From Hirsutella rhossiliensis (Eukaryota > Ascomycota > Sordariomycetes > Hypocreales > Ophiocordycipitaceae), in contig NW_025408668.1 of NCBI RefSeq assembly GCF_020360975.1, forward strand, positions 7,316,001 to 7,380,000: 64,000 bases of DNA. Direction: 5' to 3'. The position numbers and the translations under genes were made by a program. Below are positions 43,810-54,449 of this stretch, one piece after another (the first letter of the stretch is position 1; every line of letters starts with the position of its first letter). The notes beneath the pieces were generated by a model. It was not told where the DNA came from, did no database searches, and saw nothing but the letters and a program-made list of their open reading frames with translations.

Positions 43810-45152
43810 ATGAGCGACTTGCAGCGGGCCTGGGCAAAGGCAAAGCTTGGCCTCGGCCACGACCCCTTGGGCGAGCTGGACGAGGAGGCAGAGGGGGAGA
43901 TGGGGGGAGAGAGGCGGGGGAGAGACGTGGTGCCCGAGCTGCCCGAGCACGTGGACGACGACTCTTCCTCAGCCTCGTCGGTGTCGTCGACGGGAACGAT
44001 TATCCCGACGCCAAGCCAGAAGCTTTTTGCGCGTCCAGAGGGGTAATTCGAGACGAGAACATTGGAGACACAAGGCTAACCATGGCCAGCGTCGCACGAG
44101 GCAGAGCCCTGGAGCCGATACCTTGGACGACGTACTTCGAGCGGGAGTTGTTCCTCACGTGTCACGCCGACCCGGCCGTAACGTTCCACGCCTATCTGAC
44201 GTCGCCGGTGGACAAAGGGCCGCTGTTTGTGATGCACCACGGGGCTGGATCCTCGGGACTCACCTTTGCCGTCGTCGGGGCCGAAGTGCGGAAGCGCCTG
44301 CCATCTGCCGGCATTCTCGCCATAGACTCCAGAGGACACGGATCCACCGTTTCGCCAGAAGATGCTGCGCCGGACTTGCGGCTCGAGACTCTGTCCGCCG
44401 ATCTCCACATGATGATACAGGCGACCAAGGACCAGATGGGCTGGAAGCACCTACCCAGCATGATCCTGGTCGGGCACTCGCTGGGAGGGGCGGTGGTGAC
44501 GGACTTGGCCATGACAGGGAAGCTCGGGGCATCTTTACTGGGCTACGCCGTGTTGGACGTGGTCGAGGGCTCGGCCATGGATGCATTGCACAGCATGCAC
44601 ACCTATCTCTCGACAAGGCCCGGGGGGTTCGCCTCGGTGCAGGCCGCGATTGACTGGCACATTCGATCGCGAACGGTTCGCAACTCCATTTCGGCTCGTA
44701 CATCGGTGCCTGCGCTCCTGAGCCTGGAGGAGGGCGTCGATCCCTCTCGGCCGTGGCGATGGAGGACGAACCTGTCCGCCACACAGCCCTTTTGGGAGGG
44801 CTGGTTTGTGGGCCTCAGCAAGAAATTCTTGCATGCCAAGGGTGGCAAGCTGCTTTTACTGGCCGGCACAGATCGACTGGACACTGAGCTCACAATTGGA
44901 CAGATGCAAGGTAGGTCGCGTCACACGTCACCTTTTTGCTTGCGGCCACGCATTAGGAAAGCCATTACTCATGTGCGGTCCACAGGGAAATATGCCTTGC
45001 AGGTGTTTCCAGAAGCCGGCCATTTTATCCACGAGGACATTCCGGAGCAGACGGCCGTCTCGTTGGCGGACTTTTACCGGAGAAACGACAGAAGCGCGCT
45101 TGTGCTGCCGCCCAAGGTATCGGACCTCTTGAAGCACGGGAAGCCGGTATGA
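43810..45152 (+). CDS. ppe1: Protein phosphatase methylesterase 1
   Basis: Three exons: 43810-44042, 44090-44910 and 44986-45152, encoding 406 residues. The N terminus (MSDLQRAWAKAKLGLG, then a Ser-rich SPSQKLF-like segment TPSQKLFARP) and WTTYFERELFL are typical of the family. The alpha/beta-hydrolase fold shows the oxyanion segment MHHGAGSSG, the nucleophile elbow VGHSLGGAV (Ser at about residue 210), and the catalytic His in EAGHFIHEDIPE near the C terminus. The enzyme removes the methyl ester from the C-terminal leucine of the PP2A catalytic subunit, lowering assembly of methylation-dependent PP2A holoenzymes. Intron 1 has donor GTAATT and branch GGCTAAC. Length agrees with other fungal homologues. 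Confidence 0.93.
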
Positions 45153-46401
45153 GAGGGCGCAGAAGGTGTGCGACAGACAAGCGCCGGGGCGAGACAGAAG
45201 CTGAATCTGCCAAGGCGTGATGCTGTCACTCTGACACACGGATTCGAGGCGACTTGGACATGGCACTACGTATTACGCCCTTGACAACGGGATCGGCTCC
45301 GGGCGGGATCGGAATGGAAGGCTGTCTGGTCAGCTGAGGCCAAATCTGGAAGGATAATGTGCTTCACGATCAAGCGTGGAGTGATGGTGGCGTTCGGCAC
45401 GTCGCCTCGGCGTGGCTGCGCGGCATCGCAGGATGAAACAAAGCGCGGGACTTGAAGTTGATCCCTCGCACACAGGATACGGCACGCTGAGAGGCCCCTT
45501 GCAGGAAAAGGGCCAGCGTATCGGCACGTACTGCACCGCCGAGTGCATGCTCAGAGAAGCTTACGACGCCGGGTGTTGCTGCACGGCTGAGTGAGTGCGT
45601 CGCGAGGTATACGCAAGGTCCGTCGCTCTGGCTGCCCCTGCTCAGCCATCCGCGGCTCCGATCTGGCCGTGTCTCGTTCCAGATGCCGGGCGAAGTACAG
45701 AGGGCATGTACTTATACCATCTACCCCGGTTCCGCGAGCAGTAGGTAGGTGGGCAAAGCTGAAGCGATTTGGGAACAGGGATTGCATGTCCGTTCGGAGA
45801 AGGTGGACGGGCATCTGGATCGAGGGGGTGCCGCTGCGCTGTTGTGCATGTCGATGCCGAGCTGAAGGATGGCACAGTGATTGTGCAGAAAGTGATATTT
45901 GACGTTGTACGGGCCATGAAAGGACACGGAGTTTGAGCTCCTGTAGGTCCATCGGGGATACCCACACGTGCGGCACGGACACGAGGCGCGGAGTAATATA
46001 CCGAGACACAGGCGCAAGCCTCTTTCCCTCCGCACGAGGGTTCTTGTGCGGCAGCGGGGGACCGAATCCAAAAGGACTTGCATGTCTGGAGCGAGTCCGG
46101 GGAAACGGACATGTGCAAGCCCTTTTGAGATGCGACTTTGCAACACCGGGCCGCCTGCGCCTCCTGCATCTCGGGGTGTTGACGATGGCGATGCGGAAGT
46201 CTCCGAGCCCCGGCGGACATGGCGGATTTCCATGCATGTGCAAAGCCTCTCACGGAAGACGGACAGCACATTTTGACTCTGGCCGCTTGGTTTTTTCTTT
46301 CTTTCTCTTGCCTGGTGTGCGAAGCAGGGGCCGGGCATTTACATAGGGGGGTTGAGAGGTGGGAAGCCAGCCGGCCAGCCCCAACAGAGTTGCTACGAGG
46401 A

Positions 46402-46470
46402 CCTACATACATAGGTAGGTACCTTAATTACATACCTACCTAGGTAGGTTAGGTAGGTATGTAATTAACT
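46402..46470. repeat. TAGGTA/TACCTA inverted tract
   Basis: ACATAGGTAGGTACC and TACCTACCTAGGTAGG form overlapping inverted units with TAATTA centres over about 70 bp. Intergenic, like the tract at 38990. Confidence 0.8.
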
Positions 46471-46859
46471 ACCTTACCTTACCTATATGCACCATCTCCA
46501 CCCCGTCCCTCGTGCAAACGGATGGGGCAGGAGCCAAATACCATAGCAGTGTTGGCTCATGCCACCTTGGAACCTCGACTTGCAGCGTCCAAGATGGCAC
46601 AGCCCGACCAGTGTATGTACTGTCCATCGTGGCAGCGCCTGGGAAGCGGACGGTAGGTACCTAGGTTAAGGTAGGTTCTAGGTATTAGTGTATGTACGAA
46701 TACATGCATTGGCAGACTTGACAATCCCCGTCCGGAACGCTCCGGGCGGACCTGCTTGTCTCATCCCTGCCTGGGCTGCCTGGGGCAGGAACCCTTTTTA
46801 GGTTGCTCCGCTCTCCCACGAACCTCTCCAGTTGCGAAGGCAAGAGTGCACGGATACCG

Positions 46860-46905
46860 TAGATACCTAGGTATCGTAGGTAAGGTAGGTAAGGTATGTA
46901 GGTCG
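46860..46905. repeat. TAGGTA repeat tract
   Basis: AGATACCTAGGTATCGTAGG followed by TAAGGTAGG units, of the same kind as other tracts in the window. Confidence 0.7.
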
Positions 46906-47257
46906 ACAGGACAAACATCCCGGTGGCGAGTGGCTGGATGCCGCAAGTACTCAGTACGCAGGCTGCAGCTAGCACCTACCTATCCGTACTGTACAGTGCT
47001 GTAGCTTGGGAGGGAGGCAGTCAAGGGCACTGTACAGTATTGAGTAGGTAAGTAGGTAGACGCCTTGTGGCGGCTTCCAAGCCATGGGGTGCAGCCAGGC
47101 CGTTGCGCAGCAGCGTCAGCCTCCTCCGTCTCCAACTCGCCCCCCTTGTGCACCAGCCCCCCTCCAGAAGCGTCTCCAGTACCTGCCGACGACATCCTAG
47201 CAAAGCATCCTCACAACACCATTCTTCAAAGCCCCGTCGGTACAAGTACACGTCACC

Positions 47258-47844
47258 ATGAAGCCGGCCTCCCTGATGATGGCTCTGGCCGCCAGCCTGG
47301 GCGCGGCCAAAGCCCAGCTGGACCAGATCCCCAAATGCGCGGTATGTACGCCATTGCCCTCAGCATAAGCAGCCAGGGCGCGGGCTTTTCTGCCTGGCGC
47401 CCACCCGCCCCTGTCACGCGTCGGGTCCGCGTGAGCACACCGTGGCTGACATTGGGTGGCGTGCAGAGGGACTGTGTGTCCAAGTCCATGACGGGCTCCA
47501 GCTTGGGCGGCTGCAAGTTGGCCGATATTGCCTGCATCTGCAAGAACGACGACTTTCTCAACAACATTGCCTGCTGCCTGGCCGACGTCTGCAGCAAGGA
47601 GGATCAGGACAAGACGGTCCAGTCTGCCAAGCAGCTTTGCAACGCTTCCAACGTCCAGGTCCCCGACAAGGTCGAGTGCAAGAAGGGGGCCTCGGCGTCG
47701 AGCCCGTCGACCCGCTCATCGTCGTCATCGGCTACCGGCACCGCGGCCGCCGCTTCGTCCTCGTCCAAGGCCGCCGCGGCTCCGATGCTCGCCGGCGCAG
47801 GCAACCTGGCCGGTGCCCTTCTGGCCGTGGCGGCGGCATTGTGA
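47258..47844 (+). CDS. CFEM-domain protein with GPI-anchor-like C terminus
   Basis: Two exons: 47258-47341 and 47467-47844, 153 residues. The signal peptide (MKPASLMMALAASLGAAKA) is followed by a CFEM domain with ten Cys, including PKCARDC across the splice, GGCKLADIACICKNDD, NIACCLADVC and KQLC. The Asp in LADIACIC matches the residue that binds haem iron in characterised CFEM proteins. A Ser/Thr/Ala-rich stalk and a hydrophobic end (LAGALLAVAAAL) after small residues suggest GPI anchoring to the plasma membrane or wall. Family roles include haem or iron capture and host or surface sensing; the role here is not determined. The intron (GTATGT ... GGCTGAC ... GTGCAG) is 125 bp. The promoter contains repeated GTACTGTACAGT-like palindromes. 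Confidence 0.9.
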
Positions 47845-48447
47845 TGAGGTGCGGCGTCTGAATTGTTGTCCAAGGTGGCCGACCACTGGCCTGATGTGTA
47901 TAAGTGACGTCGCCGTGGGCATTTGGGAGGCTTCCATACCTTATTAGTTCTACCGTTACGGGTTCAGCTCAAACAGAAGGGCACGAGTCCGTCAGTGCCG
48001 TGTCTCCTGCTCCGTCGCATGTTGCTCTCCGTGCCAGCGCCTTTGCCGTTATCAGGCGTCCAAGGCGAGTTGCGACGGCGTACCAGGAAGAGATTGCAAG
48101 TCTAGACTCGGCGAGGGGAACGACTGCTCTGCCTCGCCGGACTCGGTTGGACGGACTCGCGCCGCATGAGGCATCTCGGCGATTCAAAGTGCTCGATAAT
48201 TTTTATCGTCGTGACTCGTGAGGGAGCTCCAGACGAGACGGGGAGCTCCGCCCAGCCCACTTCACTGCAGTACATAGTTACCAAGTACTAAAATGCTCCG
48301 CACCAGCCGGCGTGAATCCATTTGTTAATTTACCCCGCTGACATCAGAGGCTCGCGACGGGCATCTCGCCGTCATTTTCCCCTTCTCAGTCTCCCGCGCT
48401 CGGCCTCTGCCAATTGACGCCCCGGAAGACAACAGAACAGCACCGAA
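47845..48447. other. Intergenic region between CFEM gene and RPE gene
   Basis: Tandem plus-strand genes; this holds the CFEM 3' region and the epimerase promoter. Nothing else recognised. Confidence 0.5.
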
Positions 48448-49381
48448 ATGGCGCCGAAGACCATCATTGCCCCGTCCATCCTGTCGGCCGACTTTGCCCG
48501 GCTCGGCGACGAGTGCGTCCGCACCATGGACCAGGGGGCCGACTGGCTCCACGTCGACATCATGTAAAGCCCCCGCCAGCCGAAGCAGACTCTTTGTTTG
48601 CTGACGCAAAGACCCAAGGGACGGGCACTTTGTCCCCAACATCACCTTTGGAGCGCCCGTCGTCGCAAAGGTCCGCAAGCACGTCGCCCGGCCGACCGAG
48701 GCCCATGGCCGGGGCACCTTTGATTGCCACATGATGATTGCCGAGGTGAGGCTCCCGCAGACCCTTGTCGTCTCTCGCGCACGGCTGACGGGCAGCCTCG
48801 CAGCCTAAGAAATGGGTCAAGGAGTTCAAGCAGGCCGGCTGCGACCTCTACTGTTTCCACTACGAAGCCGCCCATTCCACCGCCGCCGAGAGCCCCGAGC
48901 AGAGCTCCGACCGGAAAACCAGCCCCGGGGAGCTGATCCGCTACATCCACGACAACGGCATGCTCGCCGGCATCGCCATCCGCCCGGACACGCCCGTCGA
49001 CGTGCTGTGGGACATCCTCGAGACGTCGGATCCGCTGGAGAAGCCCGACGTAAGAAACCCCCACGCCGTACATGTGGGACCGCTTGGAGCAGAGCTGGCT
49101 GACGCGTGCCTCAGATGGTGCTCGTCATGACGGTCATGCCCGGCTTCGGGGGGCAGAAGTTCATGGCCTCGGAGCTGCCCAAGGTGCAGGCGCTGCGCAG
49201 CAAGTACCCGGACCTCAACATCGAGGTGGACGGGGGGCTCGGCCCTGCGACCATCGACCAGGCGGCGGAGGCCGGGGCCAATGTTATTGTCGCCGGCAGC
49301 GCCGTCTTTGGCGCCAAAGACCCGGCCGAGGCCATTGCCGCGCTACGCAAGTCTGTGGACCAGAGAAACGGCTGCTTGTAG
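48448..49381 (+). CDS. rpe1: Ribulose-phosphate 3-epimerase
   Basis: Four exons: 48448-48563, 48619-48745, 48804-49049 and 49115-49381, encoding 251 residues. A TIM-barrel enzyme of the pentose phosphate pathway that interconverts D-ribulose 5-phosphate and D-xylulose 5-phosphate in the cytosol. Visible signatures are [13 protein letters not shown] at the start, [16 protein letters not shown] (metal-binding His and catalytic Asp, formed across the first splice), CHMMI, then [13 protein letters not shown] and EVDGGLGP for phosphate binding and the second catalytic Asp. All introns are short GT-AG with CTGAC branches; the first uses acceptor CCCAAG. There is an extra loop after HYEAAHST, usual in filamentous fungi. 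Its 3' end lies only about 115 bp from the convergent aminotransferase. Confidence 0.95.
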
Positions 49382-49495
49382 ATGTATATACGTTGGGCTT
49401 GCTAAATTGCCTATATGATAATAATAATAGAAGGGGGAGCCCCGGGACGGCATTTCCACCGGTCCACGCCGAACAGGGCCGCCGGCTGGACCCCG

Positions 49496-50773
49496 TCATC
49501 TTGAAACAACCCTTTCCAGCACCTTGATCAGGCCGTTGACCTCGTCCACTGCAGTAAAGCCGGTGAGCCGCGTGGCCTTGAGCCCGGGGGGAGAAAATGC
49601 CGACTTACTCGTGTTGTAGTGCACCATGCTCACCCTCACGACGCCGTGCTCGCCCAGGCGCAGGGTGTCGCGGACCAGCCTGCTGGAGTAAAAGGCGCCC
49701 CATCGGAAGCCGTAGTTGGAGACCTTTTCGACGGCCTCGACGAAGTCCTTGGAGTCCCAGTCCCGGACGGTGAAGCTGACGGTGGCAACGCGCAGGTGCG
49801 GGTCGGCTTGGGGCACGCCGTAGATGGTGCACGCGGGCATGTCGCGGAGAGCGGCAAGCAGAGCCGACTGCAGCTTGTACTCGTGGCCGACAATGGCGCT
49901 CCACATGTCGGAGGCGGGCGAGGGGCCGAGGTAGTCGACAACGTGGGTGACGGCCTGGCAGAGCTCGTAGCTGGCGGCCGAGAGGCCCAGCTTGTCGGCG
50001 AGGGTCAGGGACGGGTTGAAGAAGTGGCCGAGCGAGCGCAGCTGGGCCTGGGCGCCCCAGCTGGCGTAGAGGGTGGCGACGTGGGGGCCGAAGACCTTGT
50101 ACCAGGAAAAGACGTACATGTCGACGCCGAGGGCCTGGACGTCGACGGGGCGATGGGGCGCAAAGGCGACGCCGTCGACGCAGACGAGGGCGCCGACCTT
50201 GTGGGCCTCGTCGGCGACGGCCCTGACGTCGGTGATTGTGCCGAGGACGTTGCTGGCGTGGGTGAAGGCGACGAGGCGCGTCCGCGGCGACAGCAGGGCG
50301 GCGAGTTGCTCGGGCCTCAGGTGCGGATCGGGGGTGTCGGGCGGCGGGCGCCACCAGCGGACGACGAGGTCCTGGCGGCGGGCAAGGTCCAGCCAGGGCG
50401 CGACGTTGGCCTCGTGGTCGATGGCGGAGACGACCAGCTCGTCGCCCGGGCGGAAGTCGAGGGCCTGGGACAGGTTGCGCAGCAGCTGGGTGGCCGAGGG
50501 CCCGAAGACGACCTCGTCGACGGCGCGGGCGTTGACGAAGCGCGCGGCGGCGTCGTGGGCGGCGGCGAAGCGCGCGGCGCAGGCGCGGCTGGCGGCGTAC
50601 GAGGCGCCGAGCTGGACGCGGGCGCCGGCCAGGTAGTCGCGCACGGAGTCGGCGACGCTGCCGAGGGCCTGGCTGCCGCCGGCGTTGTCGAGCAGCACCT
50701 GGCCGCCCTGCTGCTGCTGCTGCTGGACGAGGGCCGGGAACGCGGCCCGGATGGCTTCTTCGCTGAACAGCAT
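49496..50773 (-). CDS. Class V aminotransferase, cysteine desulfurase-like
   Basis: Two exons on the minus strand: 50773-49609 and 49548-49496, 405 residues. The start chosen is the ATG at 50773 (MLFSEEAIRAAFPAL); the open frame extends upstream only through non-ATG sequence. Signatures of PLP fold type I class V enzymes: LLDNAGGSQ near the start, FGPSATQLLRNL, the DHEANVAPW segment, CVDGVAFAPH, and the PLP lysine in FSWYKVFGPHVATLY (about residue 223). It belongs with the cysteine desulfurase-like group rather than with mitochondrial Nfs1; the true substrate is not known. A short intron (49549-49608) is placed because splicing joins VHYNT to DEVNGLIKVLE as in homologues. It is exactly 60 bp and has no in-frame stop, so unspliced RNA would still be translated through. 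Confidence 0.9.
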   Translation of the reverse strand: MLFSEEAIRAAFPALVQQQQQQGGQVLLDNAGGSQALGSVADSVRDYLAGARVQLGASYAASRACAARFAAAHDAAARFVNARAVDEVVFGPSATQLLRNLSQALDFRPGDELVVSAIDHEANVAPWLDLARRQDLVVRWWRPPPDTPDPHLRPEQLAALLSPRTRLVAFTHASNVLGTITDVRAVADEAHKVGALVCVDGVAFAPHRPVDVQALGVDMYVFSWYKVFGPHVATLYASWGAQAQLRSLGHFFNPSLTLADKLGLSAASYELCQAVTHVVDYLGPSPASDMWSAIVGHEYKLQSALLAALRDMPACTIYGVPQADPHLRVATVSFTVRDWDSKDFVEAVEKVSNYGFRWGAFYSSRLVRDTLRLGEHGVVRVSMVHYNTSKSAFSPPGLKATRLTGFTAVDEVNGLIKVLERVVSR

Positions 50774-51693
50774 GGTCGAGAGTCGAGAGACGAGGGCGAA
50801 GGGTGTCGTTATTCGTGCTGTGGCAGCCCGGGGGGGAACAGGCAGCTTGTGGCAGATGAGGGCGCGATGCTGGTCAGGTCGTGGGTTTCCCCTCTGGCCC
50901 CGGGAGCAGCGGAATGCAAGTGCCGGCTCTGCTTCCCGCTCCTCTTCCCATCCCCGCTTGGCCGTGTCCGACGGTTCCGCTCTCAAGTGTCATGAGTTAA
51001 TATGTACGTGCATGCATTGGATATTAGAGCAGCAGACCAGACTCTGACGCTTCCGTATGGACGCTGGAAGGCGAGGAGCATCGGCCACCGACGTCGTCAC
51101 ACGGAACGCGCGACCGGGTGATTACACGCAGGAGACAGGGGGAGCTGCCGGCGACAGGTGGCCTGGAGCCGCCGGGCCTCGCGCCTACTGCCTGCGCGCG
51201 CCAGCATCATTCGTGAGCATGGATGCGTACGCGGCGAAGTTGGTGGTTACACGCCCTGCCGCCGTGTTTGAATAGCCGCTGCTGTTCCCCCCCCTGCCTT
51301 TGCCGTTGCACGAGGCCGGACGGGATGCTATTTTGGGACATTGACTTGTGAACCTTCATACACACTCGCGGCGCGTGAGTCGTGTCTTGGTGGTGCTGTT
51401 GAGCCGGGAGCTGCCTTTCGCGGAGTTGATGGCTGGCGGCTCCCTGGGGGCACGCACTGGCTGGGGCAGCGTGGGCCGAGGAAGCGCATGTCGAGTGCAC
51501 CTGGGCAAGTGGCAGCTTGAGCCGTCGGCGCGCTGTATGCGCCGACTCGAGCATGGTTTGGAGCTCTTTAGCTTTTGGCGCGCGACTAAACAAGGCCGGC
51601 AAGTTGATTGATGATGATTGATGGTTTGACAGTGTGGACTGTGGAGACGTGTCAGAATCGTCAGGCCGTTTTAGCGTCCGCTTCTGCTCCTGG

Positions 51694-51698
51694 CCAAT
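51694..51698 (+). promoter_or_regulatory. CCAAT box upstream of the Ofd1-type gene
   Basis: CCAAT at about 195 bp before the ATG at 51893, in TGGCCAATCGGAGC context. In fungi this box is bound by the HAP complex. Functional use is inferred. Confidence 0.4.
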
Positions 51699-51772
51699 CG
51701 GAGCCGCAGCTACGGCGCACCGGGAAACCTCCAAAAAAAATCGAGGTGACGAATGACTACGAGGGGGGGGAT

Positions 51773-51778
51773 TTATAA
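51773..51778 (+). promoter_or_regulatory. TATA-like element upstream of the Ofd1-type gene
   Basis: TTATAA in GATTTATAAGTCGG lies about 115 bp before the start codon at 51893. Confidence 0.35.
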
Positions 51779-51892
51779 GTCGGCAGAATCATCCCCATCA
51801 TCGTCGCCAGTCCTGACCGCCTCGGCCCTCCCCATCCCGCTTCGGCCTCGCCTCTCTCCCCGTCTCGCACGCATCCGCTCGCCCCGCCCGCC

Positions 51893-53939
51893 ATGAAGAG
51901 AAAGGCCGAGGACGAGAGCGGCCGCAGGTCCTGCGGCAGCAAGACCAGCAGCAGCAGCAAGAAGCCAAAGACGGGTGCGTCGTCGCCCCAAACAACCCCA
52001 GAACCCCAGAACCCCAGAACCCGCTCGCTCGCTGACCTCTTCTCCCCCAGCCCTGTCCGTCGACGAGGCCAAGAAGCGCTTCCGCCCGCGCCTCTTCGAC
52101 ACGCCCGTCCTCGACTCGTACACGCACGCCTACGCCGCCTCGACGCCCTACAAGCACGCCGTCATCCACCGCCTCGTCGACGACGCCCTGCTGCGCTCCG
52201 TCCGCCACGAGATCCGCCGCAATGTCCACTTCACCCCCAAGGAGACGGACATCTACAAGATCCACCAGTCGGGCGACCTGGCAAACCTCGACGGCCTCGA
52301 CGACGCCTCCCTCGCCAAGCTCCCCTCGCTGCTCGCCCTGCGCGACGCAATCTACTCGGAGCCCTTTCGCCACTACGTCTCGGCCATCACCGGCTGCGGG
52401 CCCCTGAGCGGCCGCAAGACCGACATGGCCATCAACGTCTACACCCCGGGCTGCTACCTCCTGTGCCACGACGACGTCATCGGCTCCCGCCGCGTCAGCT
52501 ACATCCTCTACCTGACGGACCCGGACAAGCCCTGGAAGCCCGAGTGGGGCGGCGCCCTCCGCCTCTTCCCCGTCCAGAGCCTCGAGGGCCGCCACGGCGA
52601 CGTGGCCAAGGCGCCCCTCCCGGACGTCGTCAAGGCCATCCCCCCGGCCTGGAACCAGCTCAGCTTCTTCGCCGTCCAGCCCGGCGAGAGCTTCCACGAC
52701 GTCGAGGAGGTCTACCACCCCGACACCAAGGCCCGTCTCGACAAGGACGGCGGCCGCGTCCGCATGGCCATCAGTGGCTGGTTCCACATCCCCCAGGCCG
52801 GTGAGCACGGCTACGTCGAGGGCGAGCAGGAGAAGAACGCCCGGAATAGCAGCTTGATGCAGCTCCGGGGCGACCCGGCCCAGTACGACATGCCCCGGCC
52901 CCGGCCCGCCCTCGTCGACGGCCCCAAGGCGAGCCAGGACGAATTCGACGAGGCCGACCTCGAGTTTCTGCTCAAGTACATTGCGCCCGTCTACCTGACC
53001 CCCGACACCCTGGAGCAGATTGTCGACCATTTCGAGGAAAACTCAAGCATCACCCTCGCTAACCTCCTGTCCAAGAAGTTTGCGCGGCGGCTCAAGGACC
53101 ACGTCGCGGCGCAGGAGAAGCACCCACTGCCCGGGGACAGCGCCGCCATCGAGAAGGAGACGCCCTGGCGCGTCGCCAAGCCGCCGCACAAGCACCGCTA
53201 CCTCTACCAGCAGCCCAGCGGGCCCGACCAGCTCCGCACCGCGCAGGAAGAGTCCCCCGTCACGGAGCTGCTCGACATCCTCCTGCCTAGCCGCCAGTTC
53301 CGCCACTGGCTGCAGCTGGCCACGGGCTGCACCGTCGAGAGCTCCGACGTCATGGCCCGGCGCTTCCGCCGCGGCCACGACTACACCCTCGCCACGGGCC
53401 ACGAGGGCAAGCCCCGCCTCGAGCTCAACCTCGGCATCACCCCGACCCCGGGCTGGGGCGACGACGACGTCGACGACAAGGAGGAAGCTGCCTCGGAAGC
53501 GAAGCCAAAGGGCAACAGCACAAAGGCCAAGGGCAAGGGCAAGGACAAAGCTGTAGCCGAGCAAGCGGAAAAGGAAAAGGATGACGTCGGCGACGACAAC
53601 GACGACGACGTCGGCGGCCACGAGGTATACATGGCGGGCGACGACGACGCCAACGAGGACGCCGCCGTCTACAAGTCAAGCGGCGGCGGCGACGACAACA
53701 TCCTCTTCTTCCAGGCCGCCGCGTGGAACAAGCTGACCATTGTGCTGCGCGACAGCGGCACCCTCAAGTTTGTCAAGTACGTCAGCAGAAGGGCCAAGGG
53801 GGACCGGTGGGACGTTTCGGGCATCTTCGAGGTCGAGGAGCAGGGCGACGGCGACGGAAATGCCGGGGTGCCCCTGGGCGAGTCGGAGGAAGAGGAGTTT
53901 AACGGATTCTCGGATTCGGTTGATAGCGACTCTGATTGA
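51893..53939 (+). CDS. ofd1: Ofd1/Tpa1-type prolyl 3,4-dihydroxylase (2-oxoglutarate, Fe(II) dependent)
   Basis: Two exons: 51893-51974 and 52051-53939, 656 residues. The basic N terminus (MKRKAEDESGRR, then SSSSKKPK) looks like a nuclear localisation signal. The N-terminal oxygenase domain (about residues 60-270) shows the iron-binding H-x-D motif in LLCHDDVIGSRRVSYILYL (about residue 165), the distal His in ESFHDVEEVYH (about 240) and the 2-oxoglutarate Arg in VRMAISGWFHIP. A second, catalytically inactive double-stranded beta-helix follows (about 330-650), with PVTELLDILLPSRQFRHWL and a late ILFFQAAAWNKLTIVLRD. A Lys/Asp-rich insert (about 505-570) divides it. Yeast and fission yeast relatives hydroxylate ribosomal protein uS12 and affect translation termination and SREBP stability. 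Length fits the family. Confidence 0.92.
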
Positions 53940-54449
53940 GTGACGGGCTCCAGAGATACAAAGATGACGTGTTACATCCTATCGGCTCCTGACTTGAGCA
54001 AAGCCTTGTCATGATTCATACGTCGTGCCGCCTCCGTACCTGTCTTGGTATCCTCGGACCGGCAGACGAGGCTGTGGTGTTTAAATGTACAGGCCTTGGC
54101 GCCCCTTGTGCTTCCAAGCTGCCCAGACCTTGCAAGGGCAAGACACCTTCCGGCGCCATGTCAAAGTCCTGACCCCAGCGCTGGCCTACGTACGCGGCAC
54201 TCCACCAGTAGACGCGTCCAGCTGTCCGGAGGGCCTGCCCTTGTCGCCCGCAGCTGTTCCCTACATTGGAGGGGCCTCGCAATCTAACACCATCTTTCTG
54301 CTTGCCGAGTGTCTCCAAGTATTCCGGCCCTTGAAGATGGTGGGTGTAAGGGGGGGGCGGGAAGGAGGGCGGCAGATGGAGGCTTGGCGTCTGTATACAT
54401 CCGGACGTTTCTCGTCAATGGTGGTGCGTGTTGAGAGGCTCGACCACGG
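53940..54449. other. Convergent intergenic region
   Basis: Between the Ofd1-type gene (plus) and the unknown 397-residue gene (minus); both 3' untranslated regions are expected here. No gene recognised. Confidence 0.5.

Larger units (their letters stand above)
45153..47257. other. Intergenic region upstream of the CFEM gene
   Basis: About 2.1 kb with no recognised gene. It contains several TAGGTA/TACCTA tracts (46402-46470, 46656-46690, 46860-46905) and copies of the palindrome-like GTACTGTACAGT (46986-46997) and ACTGTACAGTA (47029-47039) within 270 bp of the CFEM start. Confidence 0.5.
50774..51892. other. Divergent promoter region
   Basis: Lies between the aminotransferase (minus) and the Ofd1-type gene (plus). 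A CCAAT box (51694-51698) and a TTATAA (51773-51778) precede the Ofd1 start. No gene recognised. Confidence 0.5.

Noticed and set aside
45642..46412. 256-codon minus-strand frame upstream of the CFEM gene
   Set aside because: No motif, Cys/Arg/Ser-rich composition typical of random reading, and overlapped by other equally poor frames.
49619..50995. 458-codon open frame on the plus strand
   Set aside because: Antisense to the class V aminotransferase; the Gly/Val/Asp-rich product has no family features.
51798..53030. 410-codon open frame on the minus strand
   Set aside because: Antisense to the Ofd1-type oxygenase exon, which has clear catalytic motifs.
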